The notes beneath the pieces are model-generated. The model saw only the letters and a program-made list of their open reading frames with translations. It ran no database searches and was not told the DNA's origin. From Candidatus Aminicenantota bacterium (GTDB lineage Bacteria; Acidobacteriota; Aminicenantia; UBA2199), in assembly GCA_029938635.1 (NCBI GenBank), contig JAOZUQ010000009.1, forward strand, positions 1 through 61,367: DNA of 61,367 nt. The letters are read 5' to 3'. Below are positions 10,040 to 19,382 of the stretch, one piece after another. A program made the position numbers and the translations under genes. Position 1 is the first letter of the stretch. Every line of letters begins with the position of its first letter.

Positions 10040-11245
10040 TTACCTCTTTTTCCAGGGTGGCATTGGATATACTGATTTTTTCAAAGTGTTGGGATATACT
10101 TCGAACACCTTCCCATCAAGTATCTGTAAAACTATACTGGTACCATTTATCTGTCCGTTGGGATTGAATTTGATAGTACCATAGATAGTTTGCAGGTCTG
10201 AATTTACAAGAGCTTCCCGAACTTTTTCCCGGTCTAATGATCCTGCTTTTTCGATTGCATATTTCAACACCGAAACACAGGCAATGCCGGCGGCATTATG
10301 ATAATCCGGATCATATTTGAATTTATTTTTAAAAATATTGATGAATTCTGCAGTATCCTTAAAAATATATCCTTTGAAATTCATTTGAGTTGACCATGAT
10401 GCAACTCCGAAAACAAATTCGGAATCTTTTCCCAGAGCTTTTCTGAAATCTGATTCTGAAGGTCCTACAGTAAGGCTGAGCATTTTTGGATTTACATCAA
10501 GTTCTTTTAATTGCTGGGTTATGTTAAGTGCTTCTTCTGTATGACCTCCTACGAGAATTACATCAGGGTTCTTACCTTTAATCTTAGTAAGGACTGAAGT
10601 GAAATCTGATTGGCCCTCCGAATACTTTTCGAATATTTCTATTTTGAATCCCATTTTTTCTGCAATTTTTTTTGTCCCTTCTCCTACACTTAAGTCAAAT
10701 TTATCATCAGCATAAAGTATAGCAATTGATTTGGGAGTTGGTTTTACGGTTTTTAGATATTCAAGTGTAGATTTGAAATATTCACCCGCTTCGGGAAGTA
10801 GTCCGAAAATATATTTATTCTTTTTATTAAATATCTTTTCCGAAGCTCCTCCTCCCTCAATCATGGGGATTCTATACCTTCTTGCAATCAGGCTGTCTGG
10901 GATAGTTATTCCACTGCTGTAGGGCCCCAGGAGGAAATCCACTTTGTCTTTTCCGATAAGTTTCTCAACCATTTTTGAGCTTTCAGAGGAATCACTTCTG
11001 TCATCATAAAAGATCAATTTCAATTTATAGGTTTTGTCTCCTACTTTCACCCCTCCCTTGCTATTGATCGTATCCACTGCAAGTTTGTAGGAATCAATGT
11101 AAAGTTTCCCGGATCTGCTGTGTTTCCCCGTAAATGAAATAGAGCTTCCTAATTTAATTATATTTTCGGCGACCACATTTCCGCTAAAGCAAAAAAAGAT
11201 GAATACAACTAACACAAAATTAAAAAATGGCAGGCTTTTTTTCAT
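10040..11245 (-). CDS. livK: Branched-chain amino acid ABC transporter substrate-binding protein LivK
   Basis: Periplasmic binding protein of 401 residues, type I fold (Peripla_BP_6). It has a cleavable signal peptide (about 1-27, ending VVA-EN), then IKLGSSISFTGKHSRSG, the usual start of the mature protein, and the YGTIKFNPNGQ segment near the C-terminus. It is the first gene of the liv operon and is preceded by a strong Shine-Dalgarno (GAGGAGG). It delivers substrate to LivHM. A divergent leaderless promoter for an SDR gene shares the 147-nt upstream gap. Confidence 0.92.
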   Translation of the reverse strand: MKKSLPFFNFVLVVFIFFCFSGNVVAENIIKLGSSISFTGKHSRSGKLYIDSYKLAVDTINSKGGVKVGDKTYKLKLIFYDDRSDSSESSKMVEKLIGKDKVDFLLGPYSSGITIPDSLIARRYRIPMIEGGGASEKIFNKKNKYIFGLLPEAGEYFKSTLEYLKTVKPTPKSIAILYADDKFDLSVGEGTKKIAEKMGFKIEIFEKYSEGQSDFTSVLTKIKGKNPDVILVGGHTEEALNITQQLKELDVNPKMLSLTVGPSESDFRKALGKDSEFVFGVASWSTQMNFKGYIFKDTAEFINIFKNKFKYDPDYHNAAGIACVSVLKYAIEKAGSLDREKVREALVNSDLQTIYGTIKFNPNGQINGTSIVLQILDGKVFEVYPNTLKKSVYPMPPWKKR

Positions 11246-11357
11246 TTTCCCTCCTCGTAATAATAATCAGTTTAAAATAATAAAAAATTAATCTCAAATA
11301 TTATCCGGATGTTTGTTAGTTATGAACACAGGAGGTTTTGAAAGTATGGATATATGC

Positions 11358-11386
11358 TTTACAAAATATTATTGTTCTAATAATAT
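11358..11386 (+). promoter_or_regulatory. Sigma-70 type promoter, leaderless configuration
   Basis: TTTACA (11358-11363), a 17-nt spacer and TAATAT (11381-11386). The -10 ends 6 nt before the ATG at 11393 and no Shine-Dalgarno is present, so the transcript should begin at or next to the start codon. Confidence 0.6.
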
Positions 11387-11392
11387 TTTCTT

Positions 11393-12157
11393 ATGAAAAT
11401 TGATTTTACAGAAAAAATTGTATTAGTGACCGGAGGTTCCCGGGGGATAGGTGCTGCTATTGCTGAAAAGTTTGCAGAGGCAGGAGCAATTGTGATCATA
11501 AGTTTTAACAATGATAAAAAAGCAGCAAAAAATGTCCTTTCTTATCTCGAAGGGGAAGGGCACAATGCAGTTAAGTGTGATATATCCGACCCGATACTCT
11601 CAGAGGAAATGATAGAGAGAATAGTTGATGAATACGGGAGAATAGATATTCTGGTGAATAATGCCGGGATATATGAGGAGAGGAGTTTCCAGGAGTCGGA
11701 TTACTCTTACTGGCTTGAAACCTGGGAAAGGACTATCGGGTTAAATCTGCTGGGAGCGGCAAACATCTCCTTCTTAGCGGGGAAATATATGGTACAGAGC
11801 GGAGGGGGGAAGATCATTAATATTACGTCCCGAGGTGCTTTCCGTGGAGAACCTGATGCACCAGCTTATGGAGCCAGCAAAGCAGCTTTGAACTCATTCA
11901 GCCAGTCTATGGCCAAAGCACTTGCACCTTATAATGTCCAGATATATGCTGTTGCTCCGGGATTTGTAGAGACTGATATGACCGGGGAAATATTGGACGG
12001 GCCCCGCGGAGATGAGATCAGAGCTCAGAGCCCCATGAATCGTGTAGCAAAGCCGGAGGAAGTTGCAAATGCAGTAATAATGCTTGCTGCCTCAGGGAAT
12101 GAATTTATGACAGGTGCAATAATCGATGTGAACGGGGCATCTTATTTGAGAAGCTGA
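11393..12157 (+). CDS. SDR-family NAD(P)-dependent oxidoreductase (FabG-like)
   Basis: Short-chain dehydrogenase of 254 residues. The Rossmann glycine motif TGGSRGIG, NNAG, the catalytic Ser in ITSRG and the YGASKAA (YxxxK) motif are all present, so a classical SDR active site is intact. The C-terminal G-x-I-x-D-V-N-G segment resembles 3-oxoacyl-ACP reductases and sugar or alcohol dehydrogenases. No fatty acid genes are adjacent, so the substrate is unknown. The gene is monocistronic, with a leaderless-type promoter and no ribosome-binding site. Confidence 0.88.
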   Translation: MKIDFTEKIVLVTGGSRGIGAAIAEKFAEAGAIVIISFNNDKKAAKNVLSYLEGEGHNAVKCDISDPILSEEMIERIVDEYGRIDILVNNAGIYEERSFQESDYSYWLETWERTIGLNLLGAANISFLAGKYMVQSGGGKIINITSRGAFRGEPDAPAYGASKAALNSFSQSMAKALAPYNVQIYAVAPGFVETDMTGEILDGPRGDEIRAQSPMNRVAKPEEVANAVIMLAASGNEFMTGAIIDVNGASYLRS

Positions 12158-12182
12158 AATTTAAATGTTGATTTGCAGCCGG

Positions 12183-13274
12183 TTAATCTCTTCTCAGGAT
12201 CACAAGTGAAAGATCATCGTAGAATTTATTATTTCCTACAAAATTATTAACTGTAGCTATGATATTCTTCCCCATTTCCCTGGGCGACAGATCTTTGCCT
12301 GCTATCAGAGTATCTTTAAATCTGCCTGTTCCGTAAAATTCACCTTCCGAGTTGATTGCTTCTGAAACTCCGTCAGAATAGACAATGAGATAGTCACCTT
12401 TTTTTAGTATCAAATTATCCTCTCTGTACTTGGAAGTGCTCTTGATCCCGATCGCAGGTGATCCCTTAGCCATTTCAACCAATTCCCCATTACTGAGAAG
12501 GATAGGTGGTATATGTCCTGCATTTAATACTTGCAGATCTCCCTGATCTTTTTTTAATGAGATATATACCATTGTCGCAAACCTGTTTGACTCACTGTCT
12601 CTGTAAAAGATCTTATTAATTTTTGATCCCAGTTTTGACAGAGAATCAAAATCTGATGCCAGAGCTCTGAGTGTAGATTGAAGTTTCACCATATATAATG
12701 CAGCCCCAAGTTCTTTTCCCGATACATCACCGAGTACAACTCCGTAATTAATATCATTAATCGGGATAAGATCAACCATATCACCCCCGACACTATTTGC
12801 CGGCCTTGAATAGAGCCATAAGGACCAGCCTGGTACTTCAGGATTCTCGGGAGGCATAAAAGCTGTTTGTACAGCCCGCCCTGCACTTAGTTCATCTACT
12901 GCGATCAGTTTGTCTTTTAGTTCAAGGATCAAAATAAAAAGGAGAATAATAACACCCAGGAAAGAATAATTAGAGTTGTCAGAATTGTTGACTGATATTC
13001 TGATAAAGGAAAAAAATATTGCTAATGCCAGAAGGAGCCGTCTGATACGGGTTAATTTAAAAAACATTATTCTGAGCAGCCAGGCCGGGATAAATATAAG
13101 CTTTTTGAACCATCCCATCTCTTTCATTCTGGTTTTCTGATCTTCAGTGAGATAGAAATCAAGAGTGTCAGTAAGGTCGTATTTTACTTCCCGGGTTATT
13201 TCACTTTCTTTAAAATCTGTTTTAACAGTTTCCCAGATTCCTGAATTCTTCTTTTTGTGATTTTTTGGATCCAT
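12183..13274 (-). CDS. Membrane-anchored PP2C/SpoIIE-family serine phosphatase (RsbU-like)
   Basis: Protein of 363 residues. The N-terminal cytoplasmic stretch is followed by two or three hydrophobic helices (about 65-125), a short connector and a SpoIIE domain (about 135-363) with the metal-binding motifs GGDMVD and GDVSGKELGAALYM and the terminal YDDLSLVILRR. Members dephosphorylate anti-anti-sigma or STAS proteins in partner-switching pathways. No STAS or RsbW partner is adjacent; a STAS-like candidate lies far away at 57714-58175, and a link is only speculation. It is convergent with the SDR gene. No Shine-Dalgarno is seen; a -35/-10 ends 6 nt before the ATG. Confidence 0.85.
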   Translation of the reverse strand: MDPKNHKKKNSGIWETVKTDFKESEITREVKYDLTDTLDFYLTEDQKTRMKEMGWFKKLIFIPAWLLRIMFFKLTRIRRLLLALAIFFSFIRISVNNSDNSNYSFLGVIILLFILILELKDKLIAVDELSAGRAVQTAFMPPENPEVPGWSLWLYSRPANSVGGDMVDLIPINDINYGVVLGDVSGKELGAALYMVKLQSTLRALASDFDSLSKLGSKINKIFYRDSESNRFATMVYISLKKDQGDLQVLNAGHIPPILLSNGELVEMAKGSPAIGIKSTSKYREDNLILKKGDYLIVYSDGVSEAINSEGEFYGTGRFKDTLIAGKDLSPREMGKNIIATVNNFVGNNKFYDDLSLVILRRD

Positions 13275-13280
13275 TACTTT

Positions 13281-13310
13281 ATTTTACCCTATAATTATTA
13301 CGTAAATCAA
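13281..13310 (-). promoter_or_regulatory. Sigma-70 type promoter, leaderless configuration
   Basis: On the minus strand TTGATT (13310-13305), an 18-nt spacer and TAAAAT (13286-13281), then 6 nt to the ATG of the SpoIIE-type phosphatase. No Shine-Dalgarno lies between. Confidence 0.5.
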
Positions 13311-13383
13311 AGCATATTGTTTTTAATTCGGTTTCCACTTTTTTTATAATCAGTTTTGGTATAAAATATTAACCGGAGTTTTA

Positions 13384-13680
13384 ATGAAAGGATTTCAAAT
13401 GATAACTGGTAAGTTTAATAAAGAAAAAAAGATCATTTCTTTATTTCGCGAGAAGGGAGCCCTCTCTGTTGAACTTGCAAAAGATATAAAGAATATAGGT
13501 GAAGTTAACAAATCGGTCTTTAATAAATTGTATGGGAAAGGAGTACTCGACAGTGGAGGAGGAGATACGTTTTTTCTGAATGAGCAGGGTCTTATGAAGT
13601 ATAGGATGGACAAGGTTAAGTGGGCAATGATCCTGATGTTCACAATTCTTGCAATTCTAATCCTCCTCTCCAAGTCTTGA
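13384..13680 (+). CDS. Small protein with predicted winged-helix-like N-terminus and C-terminal membrane anchor
   Basis: I do not recognise this 98-residue protein. Residues 1-70 look helical, with a KGVLDSGGGDTFFLNEQG stretch that resembles the wing of a winged-helix fold. Residues 78-96 form one hydrophobic tail helix ending in SKS, so it is probably a tail-anchored membrane protein. GGAG lies 6 nt before the ATG. It ends 7 nt before a CDP-alcohol phosphatidyltransferase, so the two are likely co-transcribed. No function is assigned. Confidence 0.65.
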   Translation: MKGFQMITGKFNKEKKIISLFREKGALSVELAKDIKNIGEVNKSVFNKLYGKGVLDSGGGDTFFLNEQGLMKYRMDKVKWAMILMFTILAILILLSKS

Positions 13681-13687
13681 TAATATC

Positions 13688-14566
13688 ATGATTAAATTAT
13701 TTAAAGAATTCAGAAGTTCTCTCAAGGACATTATAGCGGAAGAGACGGTTGACCTTTTCTTATTCAGGCCTGTCAGTTTTGTTTTTACCAAGTTTCTTGT
13801 GAAATTCCCGGTTACACCAAATCAGATATCATTTATGTCTATGATAGCCGGAATTATCAGCGGGATATATTTCTCATTCGGGGATAAAAAAAGTTTTGTA
13901 TATGGAGGCCTTTTCTACCTTTTATGTCATATCTTTGATCTGATCGATGGAATGATCGCCAGATTAAAAAAGAATGGGACTCCTCTTGGGAGGATCATTG
14001 ACGGATGGGTGGATTATATTACCTCGATAGCAGTTTTTGTTGGTATGTACATCGGATTAATAAAAGTGGGATTTAAACTCCCATTCGGACTTTTGCCTCT
14101 AACACTTGCAGCAGGGGCATCTATGATATTACACAGCGTTATAATTGACTATTACAGACAGCAATATCTTTCAAGTTCAACCGGAAGAAACAACACCATT
14201 GGTGATGATTATAGAAAATTTAAAAAGAGATTCAGTTTTATAAGGTCAAGGAGAGGAAATTATATTGAAAAACTTCTTCTTTTTGTATATCTGGGTTATA
14301 CAAAAGCTCAGGTAACAGGTACCCGGGATAAATCCAAAGTACTAATTAAGAAAAATACTAGGGCAGGTAAGATCTTATTAGTGTTCTGGAATTTGATAGG
14401 TGTTTCAACACACAGGTTTTTTCTAATCCTGGCCGCTTTATTGTATCAACCAATGATCTTCTTTTTCTATGTTATAGTATTTTGTAATGTATTACTTCTG
14501 GTCCTGTATCCTATTCAGTGGAAAGTAGATAAAAGGGAAGATCCGGTTTCTGATCGATCTGAATAG
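13688..14566 (+). CDS. CDP-alcohol phosphatidyltransferase family protein
   Basis: Integral membrane enzyme of 292 residues. The diagnostic motif DG-x2-AR-x8-G-x3-D-x3-D is complete in DLIDGMIARLKKNG and the following GRIIDGWVD. The family joins a CDP-activated alcohol to a second alcohol, making phospholipid head groups or related lipids, and needs Mg2+ at the aspartates. It is longer than typical PgsA or PssA (about 180-250 residues), with an extended loop after the active site, so the product cannot be named. A second family member lies at 20280-21020 and a TagD-like cytidylyltransferase at 21123. Its start lies 7 nt after the preceding small gene, with no clear ribosome-binding site. Confidence 0.88.
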   Translation: MIKLFKEFRSSLKDIIAEETVDLFLFRPVSFVFTKFLVKFPVTPNQISFMSMIAGIISGIYFSFGDKKSFVYGGLFYLLCHIFDLIDGMIARLKKNGTPLGRIIDGWVDYITSIAVFVGMYIGLIKVGFKLPFGLLPLTLAAGASMILHSVIIDYYRQQYLSSSTGRNNTIGDDYRKFKKRFSFIRSRRGNYIEKLLLFVYLGYTKAQVTGTRDKSKVLIKKNTRAGKILLVFWNLIGVSTHRFFLILAALLYQPMIFFFYVIVFCNVLLLVLYPIQWKVDKREDPVSDRSE

Positions 14567-14624
14567 GCTTTACCAATACCTGTTTTTTTCGTATAATCAT
14601 TTAAAATAAGAATCGGAGGATTAC

Positions 14625-15638
14625 ATGAAGAAGGTAATATTGTTTTTTCTGATCACAATAATTATTTTATCGGGGTGCAAAGTGAATAAATACAAAGATG
14701 ATGGCTTATATGCAGAAATAAGTACAGGTAAGGGATTAATTGTTATTAAATTAGATTTTGATAAGGTTCCTATGACGGTAGCGAATTTTGCAGGACTGGC
14801 AGAGGGTAAAATACCCAATAGTGCGAAAGGCGAGGGCGAACCATTTTATGACGGCCTGACCTTTCACAGGGTTATTAATGATTTTATGATCCAGGGTGGA
14901 GATCCGCAGGGGAATGGCAGCGGGAATCCGGGATACAGTTTCCCTGATGAGTTTCATACTGATCTGAAACACGACAGCAGCGGAATACTTTCAATGGCTA
15001 ATGCAGGACCCGGAACAAACGGGAGTCAGTTCTTTATTACCCATACTGCAACTCCCCATCTTGATAACAAACACTCAGTATTTGGAAAAGTTTATAAAGG
15101 TATGGATATTGTTAATCAGATAGTTCAGGGAGACAAGATCGAGAGTATAAAGATCGTAAGAGTAGGTGATGCAGCAAAAGATTTTGATGCACCGGTTATA
15201 TTTAAGAAATATACTGAAGATAAAAAATCTGAATATGAAATGGAATTAAAAATAAAGCAGGAAGAAGAGAAGAAGCTTATTGAAGATAAGTGGCCCGGAA
15301 GAATTACCACAGAATCAGGCCTGATGTATATAGTTCTCAATGAAGGTAAAGGAAACAAACCAAAAAAAGGCGGAATGATCTCCGCGCATTATACAGGTAC
15401 TTTTCTTGATGGCAGAAAATTTGACAGTTCTGTTGACAGAGGTACTCCATTGGATTTCCCTGTTGGTGTCGGGAAAGTGATCCGGGGTTGGGATGAAGCA
15501 CTTCTTGACATGAGGAAGGGAGAGAAGAGAGTCCTGATCATTCCTTCTCACCTTGCATATGGAGAGAGAGGCGCTGGCGGAGAGATTCCCCCTAATGCGA
15601 CACTCGTATTTCAGGTAGAACTTGTTGATATCAAGTAG
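14625..15638 (+). CDS. Lipoprotein prolyl isomerase with cyclophilin and FKBP domains in one chain
   Basis: Protein of 337 residues. A lipoprotein signal ends at Cys18 (ILSGC). Residues about 28-180 form a cyclophilin domain with [15 protein letters not shown] and NGSQFFIT, the catalytic face of the family. A charged helical linker (about 190-232) leads to a complete FKBP domain (about 233-337) with [22 protein letters not shown] and the AYGERG loop. Both domains keep their core active-site residues, so two unrelated isomerase folds act from one periplasmic lipoprotein. Its role would be folding of exported proteins. A GGAGG ribosome-binding site precedes the ATG. Confidence 0.92.
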   Translation: MKKVILFFLITIIILSGCKVNKYKDDGLYAEISTGKGLIVIKLDFDKVPMTVANFAGLAEGKIPNSAKGEGEPFYDGLTFHRVINDFMIQGGDPQGNGSGNPGYSFPDEFHTDLKHDSSGILSMANAGPGTNGSQFFITHTATPHLDNKHSVFGKVYKGMDIVNQIVQGDKIESIKIVRVGDAAKDFDAPVIFKKYTEDKKSEYEMELKIKQEEEKKLIEDKWPGRITTESGLMYIVLNEGKGNKPKKGGMISAHYTGTFLDGRKFDSSVDRGTPLDFPVGVGKVIRGWDEALLDMRKGEKRVLIIPSHLAYGERGAGGEIPPNATLVFQVELVDIK

Positions 15639-15646
15639 ATTAAATT

Positions 15647-16612
15647 TTAATTTACGATCTTTTTAAGATCACTTTTAAGCATTTTATTGAAAATCTCAGC
15701 ACCTTTTTTTGACATATGAGAATTCCCGATTCCATAACCACCATCAATAAATAGAGATTCATCTTTGAGGTTAAATTTTCTATTAAAATTATAATTCAAT
15801 ATTATCAGGTTATTATATTTTTTTGTTAATCTATTTAAATGTCTTTTAAACCTTTTTTGAGATATGTTGGTTTTTACAGTTCCAATATAGTCGGGGATTA
15901 CAACCAGAACTATCACAGCTTTATCTTTTTGTATTTCATCGAGCATCTTAATGAAATAATCACCCTCCTTCCCCGGTAATCTCCAGAAAATTCTTCTCTT
16001 ATATGATGGGTAATCTTCAGTAATGATTTTTAAATTTGGAAGTGCAGATTTTTCCACACCTGTATAAGTTTGGGCATCTTTAATTTTATTATAAAGAGAA
16101 AGTTCAGAAATTTTAATTGAATTTAAGATATCATTAAGCAGAATATCCGTTTCACTTTTATTTTTTAAGAGCAAAAGAGTTGGCGAAAAAAAATGCCTCA
16201 TTATACTGGTAGAAGTATGTTCTTTCACCTCTGATAAAGACAATGATGAAGAAGCAATTGAATAAATAAAATAGTCCATACCCAGAACCACCATTTTTGG
16301 AGTACCTTCGATTTTTTTATATAACTTATAAAAATAATAATTATATTTAGGACCATTCCCTGCATGGCTCCATTTGAATGGAGTGATTTGAGGACTCTTA
16401 ATTAATTCAGGATGTATTGCCTGGTAAGTTCTTGAAGTTCCGATGATTAGAGTATTGAAATCATGATCTCTGAGGTATTTTGAAAGGGGTTTTTCTATAG
16501 GATTATTTTTAAAGAATTTATAATTATATTTAAAAATAAAATAAGACAGTGATCTGTCAAAGAATATCAGAAACAAAAAGAAAACAAATATTTTAATTGT
16601 TTTTCTTTTCAA
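15647..16612 (-). CDS. SGNH-like periplasmic protein paired with MBOAT acyltransferase (DltD/AlgJ-like), copy 1
   Basis: Protein of 321 residues with one N-terminal membrane anchor (about 7-24) and a periplasmic domain. GTSRT near residue 58 occupies the SGNH serine block, and DGGYGIGNSHMSKKG near the C-terminus carries the Asp/His block. Such proteins commonly accept acyl groups moved across the membrane by MBOAT proteins and transfer them to an envelope glycan. It starts with TTG immediately after the TAA of the MBOAT gene; a GAGG in the MBOAT tail, 6 nt upstream, serves as ribosome-binding site. A close paralogue lies at 18167-19153. The exact acceptor is unknown. Confidence 0.75.
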   Translation of the reverse strand: MKRKTIKIFVFFLFLIFFDRSLSYFIFKYNYKFFKNNPIEKPLSKYLRDHDFNTLIIGTSRTYQAIHPELIKSPQITPFKWSHAGNGPKYNYYFYKLYKKIEGTPKMVVLGMDYFIYSIASSSLSLSEVKEHTSTSIMRHFFSPTLLLLKNKSETDILLNDILNSIKISELSLYNKIKDAQTYTGVEKSALPNLKIITEDYPSYKRRIFWRLPGKEGDYFIKMLDEIQKDKAVIVLVVIPDYIGTVKTNISQKRFKRHLNRLTKKYNNLIILNYNFNRKFNLKDESLFIDGGYGIGNSHMSKKGAEIFNKMLKSDLKKIVN

Positions 16613-18061
16613 TTAGAACCTCAGGTAAATGAACTCGTTGGAGGAGTCTAAGGAAAACAGGATTATAATACAAATAAATAGTGCAAATACGGCTGTTTTA
16701 ACTAGCATTGGAGAATTTCGTATGAATTTTATTTTCTCTCTTTTCATATAAATGATCTCAAGTGTAATAAAAACAAGTACTAAAAATACATTAAAAATCA
16801 AATGCTCTGATCCCTTTGATGCGAATGAAAAGTGGAATGAGGATATATAGTTATATGCATCTGAGAATGATTCTGATCTGAAAAATATCCAGGCAAATGA
16901 CACAAAGTTAAATGTCATGAATATTCCCATAAATTTGTTAAATGTTTTGAATTTTTTTAATCCTGTTTTTTTGAGGATCTTTTTTCTTGCTTTTTTTGTT
17001 GTATAGCCGATTATAAGAAACAACCCGTGAAGCATTCCCCATATTACAAATGTCCATGCTGCACCATGCCAGAGTCCTCCGAGAAACATTGTGATAAACA
17101 TTCCGGAAGCGTATCCTATGTATTCTGTCTTTATTCCCCATTTTTTCTCACCTGGTATTTTCCTCATGGAAGAATAAGCTATAGGAAGGAAAAGGTAGTC
17201 CCTCAACCATGTAGATAAAGAAATATGCCACCTATTCCAGAATTGTGTCATATTAGTGGCGAAATAAGGGAAATTGAAATTTTTCATAGATTTAAATCCC
17301 AGAATTCGAGCTATTCCGATAGCGATATCAGAATAGCCGGAAAAATCACAATAGATCTGAAATGCATAAAAATAAACTGCAAATAATAGATTGATGCCCT
17401 GATGGTACGGAGCTGCAAATATTTCATTTACAAAAATAGCCAGCCTGTCTGCAATCACCATCTTTTTAAAGACTCCCCAGGAGATGAGGGTAAGGCCCGA
17501 AATAACTCTGTCAAAATCGAAATTTACTTTTTTCTTCAATTCAGGGATGAAATTGACAGCTCTTTCGATTGGGCCCATAAGAAGTTGGGGAAAGAAAGAT
17601 ATATACAGCGCAAAATATCCCAAGTGTCTTTCCGCAGGAATTTTTTCGTTATAAACGTCTATTGAATAACTTACAAGCTTAAAGGTGAAAAATGATATAC
17701 CGAAGGGGAGGATAATATCTAAACCTTTGAATTCAGTGTCAGGAGAAAATAATATAGTTATTGAATAGTAAAGAAAGTTAGTATATTTAAAATAAATTAA
17801 TATTGAAAGTGAAGATAAAAGAGTTCCAAAGAGATATTTTTTTTTTGTTTTTTTATTATTGCTATTATCTATTCCTATCGAAAAAACATAGACAAGGAGA
17901 GTTGGAATGGCAAGGTAGGAAATATTCCAGATATTATGGTATCCATAAAACCAGAAGCTTGCGATCAAAAGGTAGACCCATCTGAATTTATGTGGAATAA
18001 GAAAATAGAAAACTAAAACAATTAAAAAGAAATAAAAAAAGGACAGAGAGGTGAAGATCAT
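16613..18061 (-). CDS. MBOAT-family O-acyltransferase (AlgI/DltB-like)
   Basis: Polytopic membrane protein of 482 residues. The family core is clear: FFPQLLMGPIERA, WNRWHISLSTWLRDYLF, and GLWHGAAWTFVIWG with the conserved catalytic histidine. MBOAT proteins move acyl, usually acetyl, groups from the cytoplasm for modification of an envelope polysaccharide. It is followed without a gap by an SGNH-like partner, the usual two-component arrangement. Its C-terminal peptide NEFIYLRF also occurs in the fossil at 19157, which shows that this region was duplicated. Confidence 0.92.
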   Translation of the reverse strand: MIFTSLSFFYFFLIVLVFYFLIPHKFRWVYLLIASFWFYGYHNIWNISYLAIPTLLVYVFSIGIDNSNNKKTKKKYLFGTLLSSLSILIYFKYTNFLYYSITILFSPDTEFKGLDIILPFGISFFTFKLVSYSIDVYNEKIPAERHLGYFALYISFFPQLLMGPIERAVNFIPELKKKVNFDFDRVISGLTLISWGVFKKMVIADRLAIFVNEIFAAPYHQGINLLFAVYFYAFQIYCDFSGYSDIAIGIARILGFKSMKNFNFPYFATNMTQFWNRWHISLSTWLRDYLFLPIAYSSMRKIPGEKKWGIKTEYIGYASGMFITMFLGGLWHGAAWTFVIWGMLHGLFLIIGYTTKKARKKILKKTGLKKFKTFNKFMGIFMTFNFVSFAWIFFRSESFSDAYNYISSFHFSFASKGSEHLIFNVFLVLVFITLEIIYMKREKIKFIRNSPMLVKTAVFALFICIIILFSLDSSNEFIYLRF

Positions 18062-18166
18062 TTGTTGAATTGTCCTTTTTGAGCTGATTTCATAGGTTTC
18101 TAATTATACCTATATCCTATTATTAGTCAAACTGCTCTATTTTGACACCGGATGGATCAGTTCAGG

Positions 18167-19153
18167 CTATAATGTTCGTGGGGTCTCACTAAAATTGATT
18201 TCTCCCAGGTCTTTTTTCAACATCTGATTAAGTATTCTGGCACCTTCTTTTGATACATGAGAGTTTCCATAGCCATATCCGCCATTAAGGAAAAGGGACT
18301 CATCTTCCAATGCAAACTTTTTTTCATTGCAATAGTTAAATACTTTTAAATTGTTATACTTTTTTGCAAGTTTTTGTAAATGTTTTTTGAATGCTCTCTG
18401 AAAACTGTTTGTTTTTAATGTTCCTATATAATCCGGTATAACAATGAGTGCGATTTTTACATTATCTTCATGTATCTCATTAAGCATTTTAGCAAAATAT
18501 CTTCCTTCACCTCCAGCTTTATGTCTGAAAGGTATTCTTTTATATTTAGAAGGTTTTTTTGTATAAACTTTACTATTGGGAAGAGCTGATTTTCTCACTC
18601 CTGTGTAATTCTGAATATCTACTATTTTGTTGTGGAATGATAACTCAGAAATTTTAAATGAGTTTAGTACATCGTTGAAAAGGATGTCTGTTTTGCTTTT
18701 ATTTTTCAGGAGTAAAAGTGTCGGGGAAAAAAAGTTTTCTAGTAATCCATTTGATTTATTCACTTTAACTTCAGATAAAGCTAAAGGTGAAGTGACACTC
18801 CAATAAATAAAATAGTCTATCCCATATATAACTAATTTTGGAGGGCCTTTTATTTTTTTATAGAGTTTATAAAAATAATAATTGTATTTCGGGCCATGTC
18901 CGACATAACCCCATTTGAATAATGAGATTCTTTCACTTTCCAGAAGTTTGGGATGTATTGCTTCATAGGTTCTGGATGTCCCGAGTATCAGAGTATTGTA
19001 TTCTTTATTCTTCAAATATTCTGAAAGTGGTTTCTCAAGGTAATTATTTTTGAAGAATAAATGATTGTATTTTGAAATAAGTAAAGAAATAGTTCTGTCA
19101 AAAAAGATTATGAAAAAAATGAAAAGGAGTGTCTTAACAATTTTGTTCTTCAA
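18167..19153 (-). CDS. SGNH-like periplasmic protein, copy 2 (paralogue of 15647-16612)
   Basis: Protein of 328 residues aligning along its full length with the downstream paralogue: same N-terminal anchor, GTSRT serine block and GNSHVSKEG histidine block. The start is TTG at 19153, preceded by GAGGG. That ribosome-binding site lies within the remains of a second MBOAT gene, with which this frame is continuous because the old stop codon is lost. It now lacks its own MBOAT partner and presumably shares the intact one at 16613, or acts independently. Confidence 0.75.
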   Translation of the reverse strand: MKNKIVKTLLFIFFIIFFDRTISLLISKYNHLFFKNNYLEKPLSEYLKNKEYNTLILGTSRTYEAIHPKLLESERISLFKWGYVGHGPKYNYYFYKLYKKIKGPPKLVIYGIDYFIYWSVTSPLALSEVKVNKSNGLLENFFSPTLLLLKNKSKTDILFNDVLNSFKISELSFHNKIVDIQNYTGVRKSALPNSKVYTKKPSKYKRIPFRHKAGGEGRYFAKMLNEIHEDNVKIALIVIPDYIGTLKTNSFQRAFKKHLQKLAKKYNNLKVFNYCNEKKFALEDESLFLNGGYGYGNSHVSKEGARILNQMLKKDLGEINFSETPRTL

Positions 19154-19156
19154 TTG

Positions 19157-19345
19157 AACCCTCAGATAAATGAACTCATTGAATGAACCATTGAAAAACA
19201 GGATTAAAATAAGGACAAATAGTGCAAATAATAGTTGAATTCATCAATTTGATTATATTTGTTTTCTTGAAGGAGGTCAAATTTGATTCACTAAACCAGA
19301 TTGGATTAATATAAGCAAAGGATGAAAATGTAAAAGAGATCTGGT
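19157..19345 (-). pseudogene. Remnant of a second MBOAT acyltransferase gene (C-terminal part)
   Basis: Translated on the minus strand, the bases just upstream of the SGNH copy 2 gene give ALFVLILILFF and NEFIYLRV, matching ALFICIIILFS and NEFIYLRF at the end of the intact MBOAT. A second fragment further upstream, in another frame, gives SFAYINPIWFSES, comparable to SFAWIFFRSES of the intact gene. An in-frame TGA (19243-19241) and frameshifts show decay; most of the gene is deleted. The boundaries are approximate, and the far end runs into the promoter of the divergent flippase-like gene. Confidence 0.75.
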
Positions 19346-19373
19346 TGACATTTATTCCCTCTTTAGCTCTAAT
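19345..19373 (+). promoter_or_regulatory. Sigma-70 type promoter with very short leader
   Basis: TTGACA (19345-19350), a 17-nt spacer and TCTAAT (19368-19373), ending 9 nt before the ATG at 19383. There is no Shine-Dalgarno, so the message would have a leader of only a few nucleotides. Confidence 0.55.
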
Positions 19374-19382
19374 GATACTTCA

